64,000 bases of DNA, taken from contig JASXSV010000001.1 of NCBI GenBank assembly GCA_030674915.1, positions 332,119 through 396,118 on the forward strand, in the 5' to 3' direction. Numbering within the stretch: position 1 is the first letter of the stretch; every line of letters starts with the position of its first letter. Below are positions 50,104 through 60,991 of the stretch, in pieces. The translations under genes were made by a program, and so were the position numbers. The DNA comes from Candidatus Endonucleibacter bathymodioli (GTDB lineage: Bacteria > Pseudomonadota > Gammaproteobacteria > Pseudomonadales > Endozoicomonadaceae). The notes under the pieces are model-generated. The model saw only the letters and a list, made by a program, of their open reading frames with translations. It was not told where the DNA came from and ran no database searches.

Positions 50104-51978
50104 TTAGTGTACTGTCCATCCTGTCTCAAGAAGGTGGTTGCAGTCTCTACAATACTCAGAAAGGCTTTGTTTTATACTTTTATCACACAGCTGGCACTCA
50201 CGGTAATTATTACGTGGTTCGAGCATAGTGCGGGCTTCCTGATCAGGAAGAGTTCTCCCTTCTTCTATGCATTGACTGCAATAAAGATGGTCTGTAGACA
50301 TTCTCGGGTGAAGTTGACAGAGGTTGCAGGTAAGCATTCTTGTTGTTGCATGAGAATTACCGGTTGGGAGAGTGTAATCATTGCTTGCTGAAAGAGGGAA
50401 GGCTTTTTCTGGAGGGATATTGCATGCAAGGCATATACGGCATGTAAATGTTATCTGATGCTCTAGGCTGGGATGTTTTTTAAACATGGTGGCACCGCAG
50501 TAATAGCAATACTGATGTTTACAATCCCAAGTGACAATAGGTGTGAATCTTTGTTTAGTTCCACAGTCATCGCATGTACGGTTCAGAAACACTGTAAGGC
50601 CATGTCTTGTTCTATATTTTAAGTGCTTAGCCAACCATGCAGGTTCTACTGTGTTGTTCCGGATTCCATAGTGTGGTGGGGCTAGTGGCACATAATCTGC
50701 AGCAAAGTCCGGTATTTCTGGATTGTTTAATAGGCATTTCCCATGCTTAAAATGAGCATATCCTTCCGTAATAAGTCTTTTGCATTCTGCGCATATTTGA
50801 CTCTTACATGTTAGGCAGGTAACTAGGTTACAACCTGCTACTAATTCAATGTAGGATTTGCACGAAGGGCAAGGAAAAATATTATGAGGTAGTTCCTTCT
50901 CCTCATTTTTGGAGTCTTGTTGTTTTTGAAAATCGTCACAGGTCATAGAGTCATGGTAAGGGGATGCTTTGCAACTGGTACATATCGTTGCATTGCATTG
51001 GGTATTAAGGCATGTTGCACTACGTTGAAGTGTATTTTTCTCAATATACATGATCATGTTACAACCATCAGCGGTGCATCTATAATTCTCTGCAGGTGAT
51101 GTTATTATTGAAATTATTATTGAATTTATTCTTTCATATTGCGTTTTTCCGGCAAACTTACGCACCTGCTCCAGCCCTATTATTTTATCACATTTCGGGC
51201 AAGGTAGCCCAGACGCGGTGAGTGTATTTATGTCGGCAGTCTTTATGTATAGACGTACGCAGTTCTTGCATATCAAACAATTGCAATCTAACGTTTCTAA
51301 TTCTGTGTGCCGGTTTAGATCTTCAACGCATACTGGACATGTAAAATTAGGGCTGTCTGATCTAGGGTTTGATGAGTATGTAAAGTGATGATCGTCTGGA
51401 TTAGGGATTGATGAGTTCGGAAGATGATAATCTCCAAATAAGGCATCGTCTGGAATATTATTGAGAAATGTTGCAAGTGATTCTGATTCAGCTTCTGGGC
51501 GGTCAGTAATGTAAGTAAACAAACTTAATGATGCAAGAGTATCAATTATTTCTAATGCGGTGTCTGGGTTTAGACCTTTAGCGGATGCTGAGCATATAAG
51601 GCTATGGTTGTATGGGCTATGGTCTGATTGGCATGTAAAACTATAATTGTCAGGGCTAGGGCTTGATGAGTTCGGAATAGGACGATCTTCAACTACGGTA
51701 TGGTCTGGAGCTTTATTGAGAACGTTTGCAAGTGATTCTGATGTCATTTCTGGGCATTCAGTGGCTGTAACTACTGCCGTCACCTCAGTCATAACCGCTG
51801 GAACGGGATTATCATTATCTGGCACAGCAGCGACGGCAGGTACTGGAGCTTCGTTGGCTGTAGTTACTGCCGTCACTTCGGCCATAACCGATGGAGCAGG
51901 GCTATCATTATCAGGCACAGCAGCGACGGCTGGTACTGGAGCTTTGTTGGTTGTATCTACTGCTGTAACTTCAGTCAT
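50104..51978 (-). CDS. RING-between-RING (RBR) type E3 ubiquitin ligase homologue
   Basis: The 624 residues first show 31-residue repeats (EVTAV, PVPAVAAVPDND) and a duplicated segment with ESLA. RING1 lies at about 214-262 (CPVC, CNCLICKNC, CPKC). The IBR follows at about 300-345 (CTADGCNMIMY, CLNTQC, CTSC, C). RING2 lies at about 363-410 (CPSC, AGC383NLVTC, CLTC, CAEC). Cys383 aligns with the ubiquitin-accepting cysteine of parkin/HHARI-type enzymes, although the usual following His (GGCNHM) is Leu. More Cys pairs follow to the end. RBR ligases are eukaryotic, so a role in host ubiquitin signalling is inferred. The frame stays open upstream and encodes a signal-peptide-like stretch to 52074, but without a normal start codon. 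Confidence 0.85.
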   Translation of the reverse strand: MTEVTAVDTTNKAPVPAVAAVPDNDSPAPSVMAEVTAVTTANEAPVPAVAAVPDNDNPVPAVMTEVTAVVTATECPEMTSESLANVLNKAPDHTVVEDRPIPNSSSPSPDNYSFTCQSDHSPYNHSLICSASAKGLNPDTALEIIDTLASLSLFTYITDRPEAESESLATFLNNIPDDALFGDYHLPNSSIPNPDDHHFTYSSNPRSDSPNFTCPVCVEDLNRHTELETLDCNCLICKNCVRLYIKTADINTLTASGLPCPKCDKIIGLEQVRKFAGKTQYERINSIIISIITSPAENYRCTADGCNMIMYIEKNTLQRSATCLNTQCNATICTSCKASPYHDSMTCDDFQKQQDSKNEEKELPHNIFPCPSCKSYIELVAGCNLVTCLTCKSQICAECKRLITEGYAHFKHGKCLLNNPEIPDFAADYVPLAPPHYGIRNNTVEPAWLAKHLKYRTRHGLTVFLNRTCDDCGTKQRFTPIVTWDCKHQYCYYCGATMFKKHPSLEHQITFTCRICLACNIPPEKAFPLSASNDYTLPTGNSHATTRMLTCNLCQLHPRMSTDHLYCSQCIEEGRTLPDQEARTMLEPRNNYRECQLCDKSIKQSLSEYCRDCNHLLETGWTVH

Positions 51979-51990
51979 AACCGCTGGAAC
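51770..51990 (-). repeat. 93-bp in-frame tandem repeat in the RBR gene
   Basis: Two full and one partial copy of a 93-base unit coding a 31-residue sequence around APVPAVAAVPDND. Units differ by a few bases. Length is a multiple of three, so copy-number change would keep the frame. Confidence 0.8.
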
Positions 51991-52090
51991 GAGACTATCA
52001 GCTTCTGGTCGGTCAGCAGTGTAAGCAAAAGAACTTAATAATACAAGAGCAGCAATCAGGTTTAAGGGTATGATTTTGTGATCCTTACAG
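51979..52090 (-). promoter_or_regulatory. Possible true start and signal peptide of the RBR protein with a non-standard start codon
   Basis: Upstream of the first ATG (51978) the same frame reads IIPLNLIAALVLLSSFAYTA, then DRPEADSLVPAV, a good signal peptide. The piece YTADRPEADSL is echoed inside the protein as YITDRPEAESESL, which supports it being coding. AAGGA at 52082-52086 (complement) lies 7 bases before ATC at 52074-52072, where an ATG would be expected. Either ATC/ATA starts translation, or the base is misread or mutated. Confidence 0.55.
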
Positions 52091-52490
52091 TTATTTGTCT
52101 AGCTAGTCAAGTGCGTCGTGCAATACGTGCAATATAGTAGATATGTTAGAGCCGTGCTGGGGAATGTTAGTTTCTATTGGAGCTGTGATGTTGTGGATTG
52201 TTCTCTCTTGTCTCAGCTTGTAAGATTATTGGGATTTTCTTGTTTATTGGCTTTATATGCCTATAATGGCGCTGGTATAAGGTTTTGTTGTAACTTTCAA
52301 TCTATTTATTTTTAGTATAATCTTTATTTTTATGGTATTAATTTGAAAGGTGGCTGACTATCTCTGTAAAGTTTGTTACTATGTTTTCTATTTTGTTGGG
52401 TGGCTTTTTTCTCCTGCTATTGCGTCGGTCGCTGCTATGGTGGAAGAGGTTTGCTGGAATTTATAAGTCTTTGCACGTAGGTGGTGCTTC
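52091..52490. other. Intergenic interval between the RBR gene and sspA
   Basis: About 400 bp between divergent genes. It must contain both promoters, but I cannot assign them. In many relatives petABC (cytochrome bc1) lies before sspA; it is not here. Confidence 0.4.
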
Positions 52491-53120
52491 ATGATCCTAG
52501 CTGCCAAAAAGTCATCCATGATCTTTTTTTCTGATCCTGCAGATCATTATAGTCACAGGGTTCGTGTTGTGTTGGCGGAAAAAGGTGTTGCGGTTAATGT
52601 GCAGCATGTCAATCCGAATGATTTGCCGCAAGAGCTGTCAGACCTTAATCCATATAATACTTTGCCAACTCTTGTGGACAGAGACTTGGTTCTTTATGAG
52701 CCAAATGTGATGATGGAATATCTTGATGAGCGTTTTCCTCATCCACCACTACTACCGGTTTATCCAGTTACTCGTGCTCAGAGTCGGTTAATGATCCATC
52801 GTATTCAGAAAGACTGGTGCGTACTTGTTGATGCGATTGTTGATCCGAAGATCAAAGGTACTCCAACCAATCGTGCTAGGAAGGTGCTGCGTGAAAGTTT
52901 GCAGGCAGTAGAGTGTATTTTTGCTGAAAAACCATTTTTCATGAGTGATGAGCTCACTCTGGTAGATTGTTGTATTGTTCCTATTCTTTGGCGTTTGCCT
53001 TCCCTGGGAGTTGAACTACCCAAGAACAGCAAGGCTATTGGTCAGTACGCCGAGCGAATGTTTGAGCGCCCACTTTTCCAAGCCAGCCTATCTGATATAG
53101 AGAGGGAGATGCGAGAATAG
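52491..53120 (+). CDS. sspA: Stringent starvation protein A
   Basis: SspA is a glutathione-transferase-fold protein that binds RNA polymerase and changes transcription in stationary phase and stress; it is a virulence regulator in several pathogens. The 209 residues show the N-terminal thioredoxin-like part ([20 protein letters not shown]), [30 protein letters not shown] in pieces, and the all-helical C-terminal half. The surface pocket region PHPPLLP is conserved. ATG 52491 gives nine extra residues; ATG 52518 would match most homologues better. sspB lies 213 bp downstream. Confidence 0.94.
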   Translation: MILAAKKSSMIFFSDPADHYSHRVRVVLAEKGVAVNVQHVNPNDLPQELSDLNPYNTLPTLVDRDLVLYEPNVMMEYLDERFPHPPLLPVYPVTRAQSRLMIHRIQKDWCVLVDAIVDPKIKGTPTNRARKVLRESLQAVECIFAEKPFFMSDELTLVDCCIVPILWRLPSLGVELPKNSKAIGQYAERMFERPLFQASLSDIEREMRE

Positions 53121-53333
53121 TAGTGCATCCTTATCTCTGCGTGACTAGAGGTTATTGCTGGAATTATGTGCGCTCATTCTTTTATCATGGAGGTTGTTAG
53201 TCTTGTGGGATTTAGCGTTTTATGTTGTCTACGGCATTATTAGATTGTGAGTTAAACTGTTCTCTACAGTTGTTTTATTGCATGAGTTGTGGGTTTTTTT
53301 GTTTATTTCATTTTATTATTTCTGGAGAGTATT

Positions 53334-53771
53334 ATGACTATGACCAGTAGTCGTCCGTACATTGCGAGAGCCCTGTATGAGTGGATTCTGGATAATAGCT
53401 ATACCCCTTATATATTAGTTGATGCTAACTGTGAAGATGTTGTTGTGCCCAATGAGTATGTTAGCGATGGACGGATTGTTTTGAATATATCACCTGTTGC
53501 GATAAGAGGGCTTGATATTGGAAAAGACTTCCTCAGTTTTGACGGACGTTTTGATGGGCGGGCATTGATGGTTTTTGTGCCTTTTGAGGCTCTTATGGCT
53601 ATTTATGCCAAAGAGAATGGTCAGGGGATGGTGTTTGAAGTTGGTGCGGAATCTATGATTGAAAAGCCTGTTGATAGTGGTTTGAAGCAGCCAGACATGA
53701 GATCCGGATCGGCTTTAGAGTCGTCTAGGCCTAAAAAGCCAGGCAGGCCGTCGTTGAAGGTGGTCAAATAG
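53334..53771 (+). CDS. sspB: ClpXP adaptor SspB
   Basis: SspB brings ssrA-tagged proteins to the ClpXP protease. I start at ATG 53334 behind CTGGAGAG; an upstream in-frame ATG at 53289 would add 15 hydrophobic residues that are not part of the family. The 145 residues hold RPYIARALYEWILDNSYTPY and LNISPVAIRGLDIGKDFLSF of the substrate-binding domain. A flexible linker leads to a basic C-terminal tail (GRPSLKVVK), the usual ClpX-binding end. Confidence 0.93.
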   Translation: MTMTSSRPYIARALYEWILDNSYTPYILVDANCEDVVVPNEYVSDGRIVLNISPVAIRGLDIGKDFLSFDGRFDGRALMVFVPFEALMAIYAKENGQGMVFEVGAESMIEKPVDSGLKQPDMRSGSALESSRPKKPGRPSLKVVK

Positions 53772-54087
53772 AGTTTCGTATAGTGGTGTCTGTGTTTTTG
53801 TATTCCTGCTCTGTCATTAATGGTCTTCCAGCATTGGACTAGTATAGAAAATGGATGATGAGTTTTTGCCATTTTTTCCGGACGATCCATATAGCGAAAC
53901 TCAATACTAATAAATGGTTCTTTTATTGTGGTCAAGGCTTCAAGTGCTGTGATCCTGACAATATGATTATATTGTTGGTTATGCTTAGGTCTCTTCTCAT
54001 AGTAAAATAAAATTGCGTTTAATGCTTAAAAGAGCAACTAGATTGATAGAGGTTTGCTTCAATTGTCGAGGTAAACTAAACCTCGGA
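53772..54087. other. Interval between convergent sspB and dolP
   Basis: 316 bp with nothing I can assign. No hairpin with a T run was found although a terminator for both genes is expected. Confidence 0.4.
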
Positions 54088-54672
54088 TCAGTTACTGTTG
54101 GTTTGTGGGTACTCAAAAACTTTGACTACCTTTTTAACGCCATGAACATTACGAGCAATGTCTACTGCAGCTTGCGCTTCTTCTATGGTTACTAGTCCCA
54201 TTAGGTAGACTGTGCTATTTTCTGTGTTTACCTCGATGCGGTCAGCAATAACATCACTGGATGAAATAAACCCAGCCTTAACTTGTATAGTAAGTAAAGA
54301 ATCGTTGCTCTGTGTCAAGAAGGTAATGATTGGGCTGACATCGAGCTCATTGTAAACTTGTTTGACGTGGTATATTGTTTTTGCTGTTTCGCTGGCAATT
54401 GCTTTCATAGGTGCTGTTGGAACTTGTCCGATAAGAAGCAGTGTGCCATTAAAGCTAATAGCTTTAACACGGCTGTTTTTAAAGCTAGGATCTGTTTTTT
54501 GGATATTCACCGTTGCAATGGTTTCTATTGTTTGATCATCCATCCAGTTACCCCAGCTTCTTTTACGGGGATTTGTCTCAATAGGTTCTTTGCTGAAACC
54601 GCCAATAATGGTGGCGCAGCCACTTACGTGAGCCAGAAAGTAAACTAGAACGAGTTTGGTAATGTATGTCAT
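54088..54672 (-). CDS. dolP: Outer-membrane BON-domain lipoprotein DolP (YraP)
   Basis: DolP is a lipoprotein that supports outer-membrane integrity and envelope protein assembly. The 194 residues begin with a lipobox (HVSGC, Cys19) and hold two BON domains at about 45-115 (TIETIATVNIQKTDPSFKNS) and 122-190 (LLTIQVKAGFISSSDVIADR). It is the last gene of the series lpoA-yraN-diaA-dolP, 12 bp after diaA, the same order as in E. coli. Confidence 0.93.
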   Translation of the reverse strand: MTYITKLVLVYFLAHVSGCATIIGGFSKEPIETNPRKRSWGNWMDDQTIETIATVNIQKTDPSFKNSRVKAISFNGTLLLIGQVPTAPMKAIASETAKTIYHVKQVYNELDVSPIITFLTQSNDSLLTIQVKAGFISSSDVIADRIEVNTENSTVYLMGLVTIEEAQAAVDIARNVHGVKKVVKVFEYPQTNSN

Positions 54673-54684
54673 TGGGTTTTCTCC

Positions 54685-55691
<1,007 letters not shown>

Positions 55692-57634
55692 TGGCTTGAT
55701 TTTTCTCGTGCAATTGAACAGGATGTGGACGGAGGCGACCGTTATTAAATATCTGCCATGTTAATTCTCTGATAATTTTGAGGTCCTGATTGATGCTTAA
55801 CCAGCCCGTTAGTCCCCTAAGACGGCTGCCTTGAAGCTTGAATAACTGCTCAAGCTTTGGATGAAGTTTGTAAGCGTCTGATCCCAAAGCGTATAGTGTA
55901 CCATATTCTCCTTGTGAATGAGGCCAAGCATCAGTTATTGATCTCTTAATGTCAGACACCTCGCTGGGTATGAACCAAGGCATAACTGGCATTCTTATGC
56001 CGTCAATATCACGATCTTTGGTGGGGTCTTCTCTTCCGGAAAATACACTGGATGTAGCATAGACAGGAATGTTTTCAGCAAACTGGTAAGAAAGTGATGG
56101 TTTTATTTGTCGCGCTTCAGCCGGTGAAGCGGCAATGAATATCATATCAACATCTTGGCGTCTTCTTGGTTGAAAGTTTAGGGGTTCTTTTAATAGGCGT
56201 TCTAGTTTCTTTTCCCTTTGAAGGCTTTGGTCAATATGAAGCAACTGGCCGCAGAGTTTGCTAAATTGTGTGTTATTGTCGAATTCGCTATGATCCGCCA
56301 TTTTTCCACCTACATCTTTCCAAGCTTGAGAAAAATAGTGGTTGGTTTGTCTTCCCCATGGGGTCTTAGGAGTGAGCATGATTGCACGTTTATGGCCATC
56401 AAGAATGGCTCGATGTGCAATCATGAGGGCTTCATCTTCAGTGGAAAGCCCAAATTGATAAAACTGAGAAGATGGATCGGCACTCTTGCTGTCAATATAA
56501 TTCAGGGCTAGCACTGGTACTTGTGTTGTTATATGATTTTGTATGAGACTTACGTCATTTTTGGCAAGAGGCCCAATAATGAGTTGTGCTCCTTTCTGAA
56601 TGGCTTGTTCTGCCAATTGTCTGACATCGTTGCCGTTGGTATCAAAAAATAATAGTTCTGTGGTTGCTATTTGTTTTTTTAAGTCTTCATAGTGCGCTGC
56701 GATAATGCCGTCCCTAACAGCACGCCCAGCTTTTGCGAGGCTCCCAGAAAGTGGGAGTAGTATTGCAATTTTGTTTGGTTTTATGCTTCTGGATTCCAAG
56801 GTTATAAAATTACTGGGTAGATATGTATTGCCAGGATGGTTAGGCCACTTTTGCTGCCAGTTTTTAAGACCTGTAAGTTGTTGTTCAATGGAGTGCTTGG
56901 GTTGGTATAGGATTGCCAGTTGCAACCAAGCTTGTATGTTTTTTTCAGATATTTGACTTATTAGGCTGCGTAGGCGGGACTCGGGAACATGGAGCATGGT
57001 TTTCCAAATATCGTTTTGATAAGTGGCTTGCTGTTCCTTTGTTAGCAACAGCATAGCTCCAAGCCATTCATCTAGAGCTGCTTTATATTCTGCAAAGTAA
57101 CTGTAGGCTTTGGCGCGTAGGGCGTGAGCGCGAGCAATGGTTTCTGTATTGTGGCTATCAAAAATTACTTGGCGATCGAGCCATTCAAATACCTTCTCAC
57201 TCTGTCCAGACCTATACGCAATGAGCGCTTGTTGTAAAGCCAGCTCTTCTTTGAGTTCATCAGTTAAACTGTCAAAGTTTATTGGCTCAAGCATAGTTTT
57301 TGCTTTGGATAGATCTGTATCTAGTAATAATAAGGATGCTTTCAGTATTTGAGTGACCTCGTCTGCAAAGGCACTTACGGCTACTTTGGTATGAAATTGA
57401 TCTGCTGATTGAGGTCGAGAGTCTGTTAGTTTGCGCCATTGAAGAATATCTGCATGGGGTTTAATCTGGCTTGAGCAGCCAACTGTCAGGGCTGCTAGGG
57501 CTAAGAGACCCATGGAGATCAGAGAGTGTACGATATTTTTTTGTCTCATAAACTGCTGCCATTGCTCGGAATATTTTGATCTGCTAAGGCTTTAAGTATA
57601 TAGATATTTTCACTATATTGGAAAGGCATCATAG

Positions 57635-57755
57635 ACGTTTGAGGGTGTGAGTAGGCGATAAACGAGTGAAGTCACCATTACCCTACGAGGAATAGATGAT
57701 TGGGTGGTGAGTGAGGGCAGTCAATAACCTTACTCCCCGAAGAGGATGGAATATA
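57635..57755. repeat. Dispersed hairpin-like repeat, copy upstream of lpoA
   Basis: GAGGGTGTGAGTAGGCGATA, then ACGAGTGAAGTCACC, GGGTGGTGAGTGAGGGCAGT and TTACTCCCCGAAGAGG in the same order as the copy at 61074. It lies about 90 bp upstream of lpoA. Confidence 0.55.
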
Positions 57756-57771
57756 AGAATTAGCTACTATC

Positions 57772-58150
57772 AGCTAATGTATAAGGTTAGAGGATTTAAC
57801 AAATGAGTTAGATCTTATAACAACTGGTTGAAAGATTACGTAGAAGTATGGTCTATTAATAGTAAGAAATAGTTTAATTTTAAAAAAGAAAGATGCCATT
57901 TTGAATATTGTATTAGCAAGCATATAAAGTCAGAGGATTTAACAAATGAGTTAGATCTTATAACCGTTGGTTGAATCATTAGTTACTAGTGTGGTCTATT
58001 AGTAATAAGAAATATTTAATGTTAAAAAGAAAGATGCGAGGCTGAATATTATATTAGCAAATATATCCGATTAGATGATTTTACAAAGGTGTTAGATCCT
58101 ATAATAACTGGTTGAGGTATTAGCTAATAGCATGGTAAAGAATATATTGT
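57772..58150. repeat. Three imperfect tandem repeats of about 142 bp
   Basis: The block AGAGGATTTAACAAATGAG starts at about 57789 and 57932, and a weaker form GATGATTTTACAAAGG near 58073; each is followed by GTTAGATC(T/C)(T/A)TATAA and GGTTGA, and the first two by GTGGTCTATTA or a close form. The repeats have stops in all frames. They fill the place where rsmI is found in E. coli. Role unknown. Confidence 0.8.
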
Positions 58151-58351
58151 GTATAGCAAAGCAGTATGTCATGTTGAATGTGTAATAAACATTGACTGTT
58201 AGTTATGTATGCTGACATTGCTTTTATAAGACATAATATTTTAATGAACTTTTGAAAAATTATTGATTCTAATTAGTATTAGTAGTAAAAATTAAAATTT
58301 GTGATTTGAAAAGTCCTTCATAAATTATTAACTAAATAAAGGAGAAATATT

Positions 58352-60991
58352 ATGTTGAATAATATTATTAAAAGTATTGGTAATCCATTTTCAAGCAAAT
58401 CAAGTGATGCTGGTAAAGTATCTGCAGAGACTGATAATACTTGTGTGGGCTTAAGCGCTCAGTTTAAAAGCTGGACTGTTGCAGCTCTTTCAGTAGGATC
58501 TATACTATGTCGAATTAACCCTTATATGGGTGGTGCATTTATGGCGTTAACTGCATTAACAACTCTCTATGCTCGTTATTGTAGTACGCCAGAGAATGAG
58601 ATAGGCACATCATTAAAAGGTGCTCCTCAGACAGGACTTGTTAGCGCTAAAAATGATCTACATAAACGTATGGAAGAGAAAATAATTGAAAGATTTGAAA
58701 ACTTTGCCAAGAGATCATCTGCGTTTTATAAAGAGGGAATAGAAAAAGCAAATGGCAATGAATCAAAGATTAGTCATATAAAATATCTGCATCAGGCGGA
58801 TGTAGCTTACAATGATACCATGCTGAAGAAGGAAACAGAAAAAGAAAATAATCGTTATGAGAATGATAGAGATCCTATACTAGCTGCTTACAAGGCTGAA
58901 GGTGTAGAGATAGACCAGATGGAAGGAAGAACTAAATCTAGTGCCGATATAGAAAAAATGAGAAACCGTCGTGAAGAGAAATACTATGACAGCAAAGTGA
59001 AGTGCACTGAAGCTGAAATAAATAGAGCTATGGAAGAAGTATTCGAGGACACTTATCCATCGACTAAATACATTGGTACGGAAAAAGTGGAGCCGGTGGC
59101 AAAGAAGTCAAAGGCAGATCCTATAGAAACTCAGGAAGTATTTGTTCCAAAAGCAGCAATATCTACACCAGAAAATCTCGGATGTACTGCAGATTTTATA
59201 TTGGGCTTAATGGGTAGAGATGAAAATGTCACGAAACAGGTGGAGCCGGTGGCAAAAAAATCAAAGGCAGATCCTATTCAAACTCAGGAAATAGTTGTGC
59301 CAAAAGTAGCAATATCTACACCAAAACCAGAAAATTTTGGTTGTACTGAAGATTTCTTATTGGCGCAAGAACGTAAAAAAGAAGATGTTTACATTAAGAA
59401 AAGTGAAGAAAATATTCTTACTCTTTCTTCTAAGGAATCTATTCAGCATAAACGACCATTACCGCCAGTACCATCAACACCGCCAGTACCATCAACGTCT
59501 CAGCAGAATAGGCTCGAACTAGAAATGGGAGCAAAGAAGGCGGCGATCTTTCAACCGCTGGAAACAAAGACAATGTTCGGTGGAGCGCCTGATGGTGAGA
59601 ACATCGTTTTCTTTAATCCTAATGCAGACATAACTCAGAATGAGGAGATACTGGATGTTCCTGCTAGGGCTTCTTTTAATGATATTAAACATAGAGATCC
59701 AGTGTTTGCAGGTCACGAGCCAGTTACTCTGGAAAAAATGAACATCGAGCTACCACCAGAGCCAGAAACAGATCGTCAGAACTACAAATTGTCTCTTGAT
59801 AGGGAAACTGTTCAGTACACACGACCAGTGCTTCAGCAGGAGATGTTCGCAGGAGTAAAGAGCTTGAATGAGTCGACCATTCAGGTAGATGAAAATGGCA
59901 CGTCCGATTCAGTTACTGTGGAACTAGGTGAAGTGTTACAGGAGAAACGTAAAGTGTTACAGGAGAGCCAACAAAGGTTATTATCGACGATTCATGAAGA
60001 AGATATGAGCGATATACTAAGTGCTCTAGAGCCTGAAGAGATGCTAGCTTATCTAAAAGAAACTGAAGAAGATGATAGCGATGAGAACCCAGTATTTGCT
60101 GGTAATACGAAACCTGAAGAAGGTAAGATCCCTGAAGAAGGTAAGAGCAATGAGATACTAGTTGGTCTAAACCCAGTATCTGCAGGTAATACGAAACTTG
60201 AAGAAGATAAGACCTTTGCTGGTAATACGAAAAATATAGCTAGCATGTTTGAGCTTAAACAAAACGATGCTTCACAAGCAGCACAAAATAAAAAGAGAAA
60301 TATTAAGCAAGGTGGTCTGTCTTCTGATGTGACGACTAACGTTGAAAAAGCTAAGATAAGTTCTGAGGAGAAAAGCTTTATCACTAGGAAATTGGATTCC
60401 TTAAAGACTATGATGTCTAGCATACTAGGCAAACTAAACATGGTGAGAGGAAAGTTGAATGAGAAAAACAATCTGAGAATTGAGATGGAGAATGATCTCA
60501 GTGCTAGTGACATAGCATCAGAAGAAATAAACAGGCAATATGATACTGCTATGCAAGAACAGGAAAGTATAGTTAAGAAACAACAAAAAGAAATAGAAGA
60601 ATTGAAGAAAGAATACACATATCAATCCGGTCTAGAATCTAACCTTGAGGATGATATTGCACATAAGTACACAAATGAACAACAACTAGAGCTTGATAAA
60701 GTTAGGAACGAGCTTACGGTTATCTCTGAGAAGTTGAGTAGTTTATCTTTGGTAAAAGGCAGCGTAGACCTTAGTAATCATATTGCACGCATTGGGAAAA
60801 CCATGAACTCTCAATTGGCCTCTAACGATGAAGCGGTTGATCTGCTACGTGAGACTACACGAGAAATAAATGATCTACAGATCGAGATAGATGATCTAAA
60901 TACAACGCTAAAAGATTTGGGAAGCAGATATCAGGTCTTACTTAATGAGTTGGAGCTATATGGAGAAGATGGAAGTTATGACTTATCTTAG
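58352..60991 (+). CDS. Large protein with hydrophobic N-terminus, repeats and C-terminal coiled coil (879 residues)
   Basis: Not recognised. Residues about 41-77 are hydrophobic (WTVAALSVGSILCRINPYMG, GAFMALTALTTLYARY), probably a membrane hairpin. Charged helices follow. Two copies of a segment of about 50 residues (EPVAKKSKADPI, VPKAAISTP, LGCTADFIL) start near 246 and 298; KKSKA could act as a basic localisation signal. PLPPVPSTPPVPSTS near 370 is an SH3-ligand-like proline stretch. NPVFAGNTK-type motifs recur at about 580-630. The last 190 residues are heptad-rich coiled coil (EEIEELKKEYTYQ-like helices). AAAGGAGAAATATT is a strong ribosome site. The make-up fits an effector acting on host membranes or cytoskeleton, but no function can be assigned. 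Confidence 0.8.
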   Translation: MLNNIIKSIGNPFSSKSSDAGKVSAETDNTCVGLSAQFKSWTVAALSVGSILCRINPYMGGAFMALTALTTLYARYCSTPENEIGTSLKGAPQTGLVSAKNDLHKRMEEKIIERFENFAKRSSAFYKEGIEKANGNESKISHIKYLHQADVAYNDTMLKKETEKENNRYENDRDPILAAYKAEGVEIDQMEGRTKSSADIEKMRNRREEKYYDSKVKCTEAEINRAMEEVFEDTYPSTKYIGTEKVEPVAKKSKADPIETQEVFVPKAAISTPENLGCTADFILGLMGRDENVTKQVEPVAKKSKADPIQTQEIVVPKVAISTPKPENFGCTEDFLLAQERKKEDVYIKKSEENILTLSSKESIQHKRPLPPVPSTPPVPSTSQQNRLELEMGAKKAAIFQPLETKTMFGGAPDGENIVFFNPNADITQNEEILDVPARASFNDIKHRDPVFAGHEPVTLEKMNIELPPEPETDRQNYKLSLDRETVQYTRPVLQQEMFAGVKSLNESTIQVDENGTSDSVTVELGEVLQEKRKVLQESQQRLLSTIHEEDMSDILSALEPEEMLAYLKETEEDDSDENPVFAGNTKPEEGKIPEEGKSNEILVGLNPVSAGNTKLEEDKTFAGNTKNIASMFELKQNDASQAAQNKKRNIKQGGLSSDVTTNVEKAKISSEEKSFITRKLDSLKTMMSSILGKLNMVRGKLNEKNNLRIEMENDLSASDIASEEINRQYDTAMQEQESIVKKQQKEIEELKKEYTYQSGLESNLEDDIAHKYTNEQQLELDKVRNELTVISEKLSSLSLVKGSVDLSNHIARIGKTMNSQLASNDEAVDLLRETTREINDLQIEIDDLNTTLKDLGSRYQVLLNELELYGEDGSYDLS

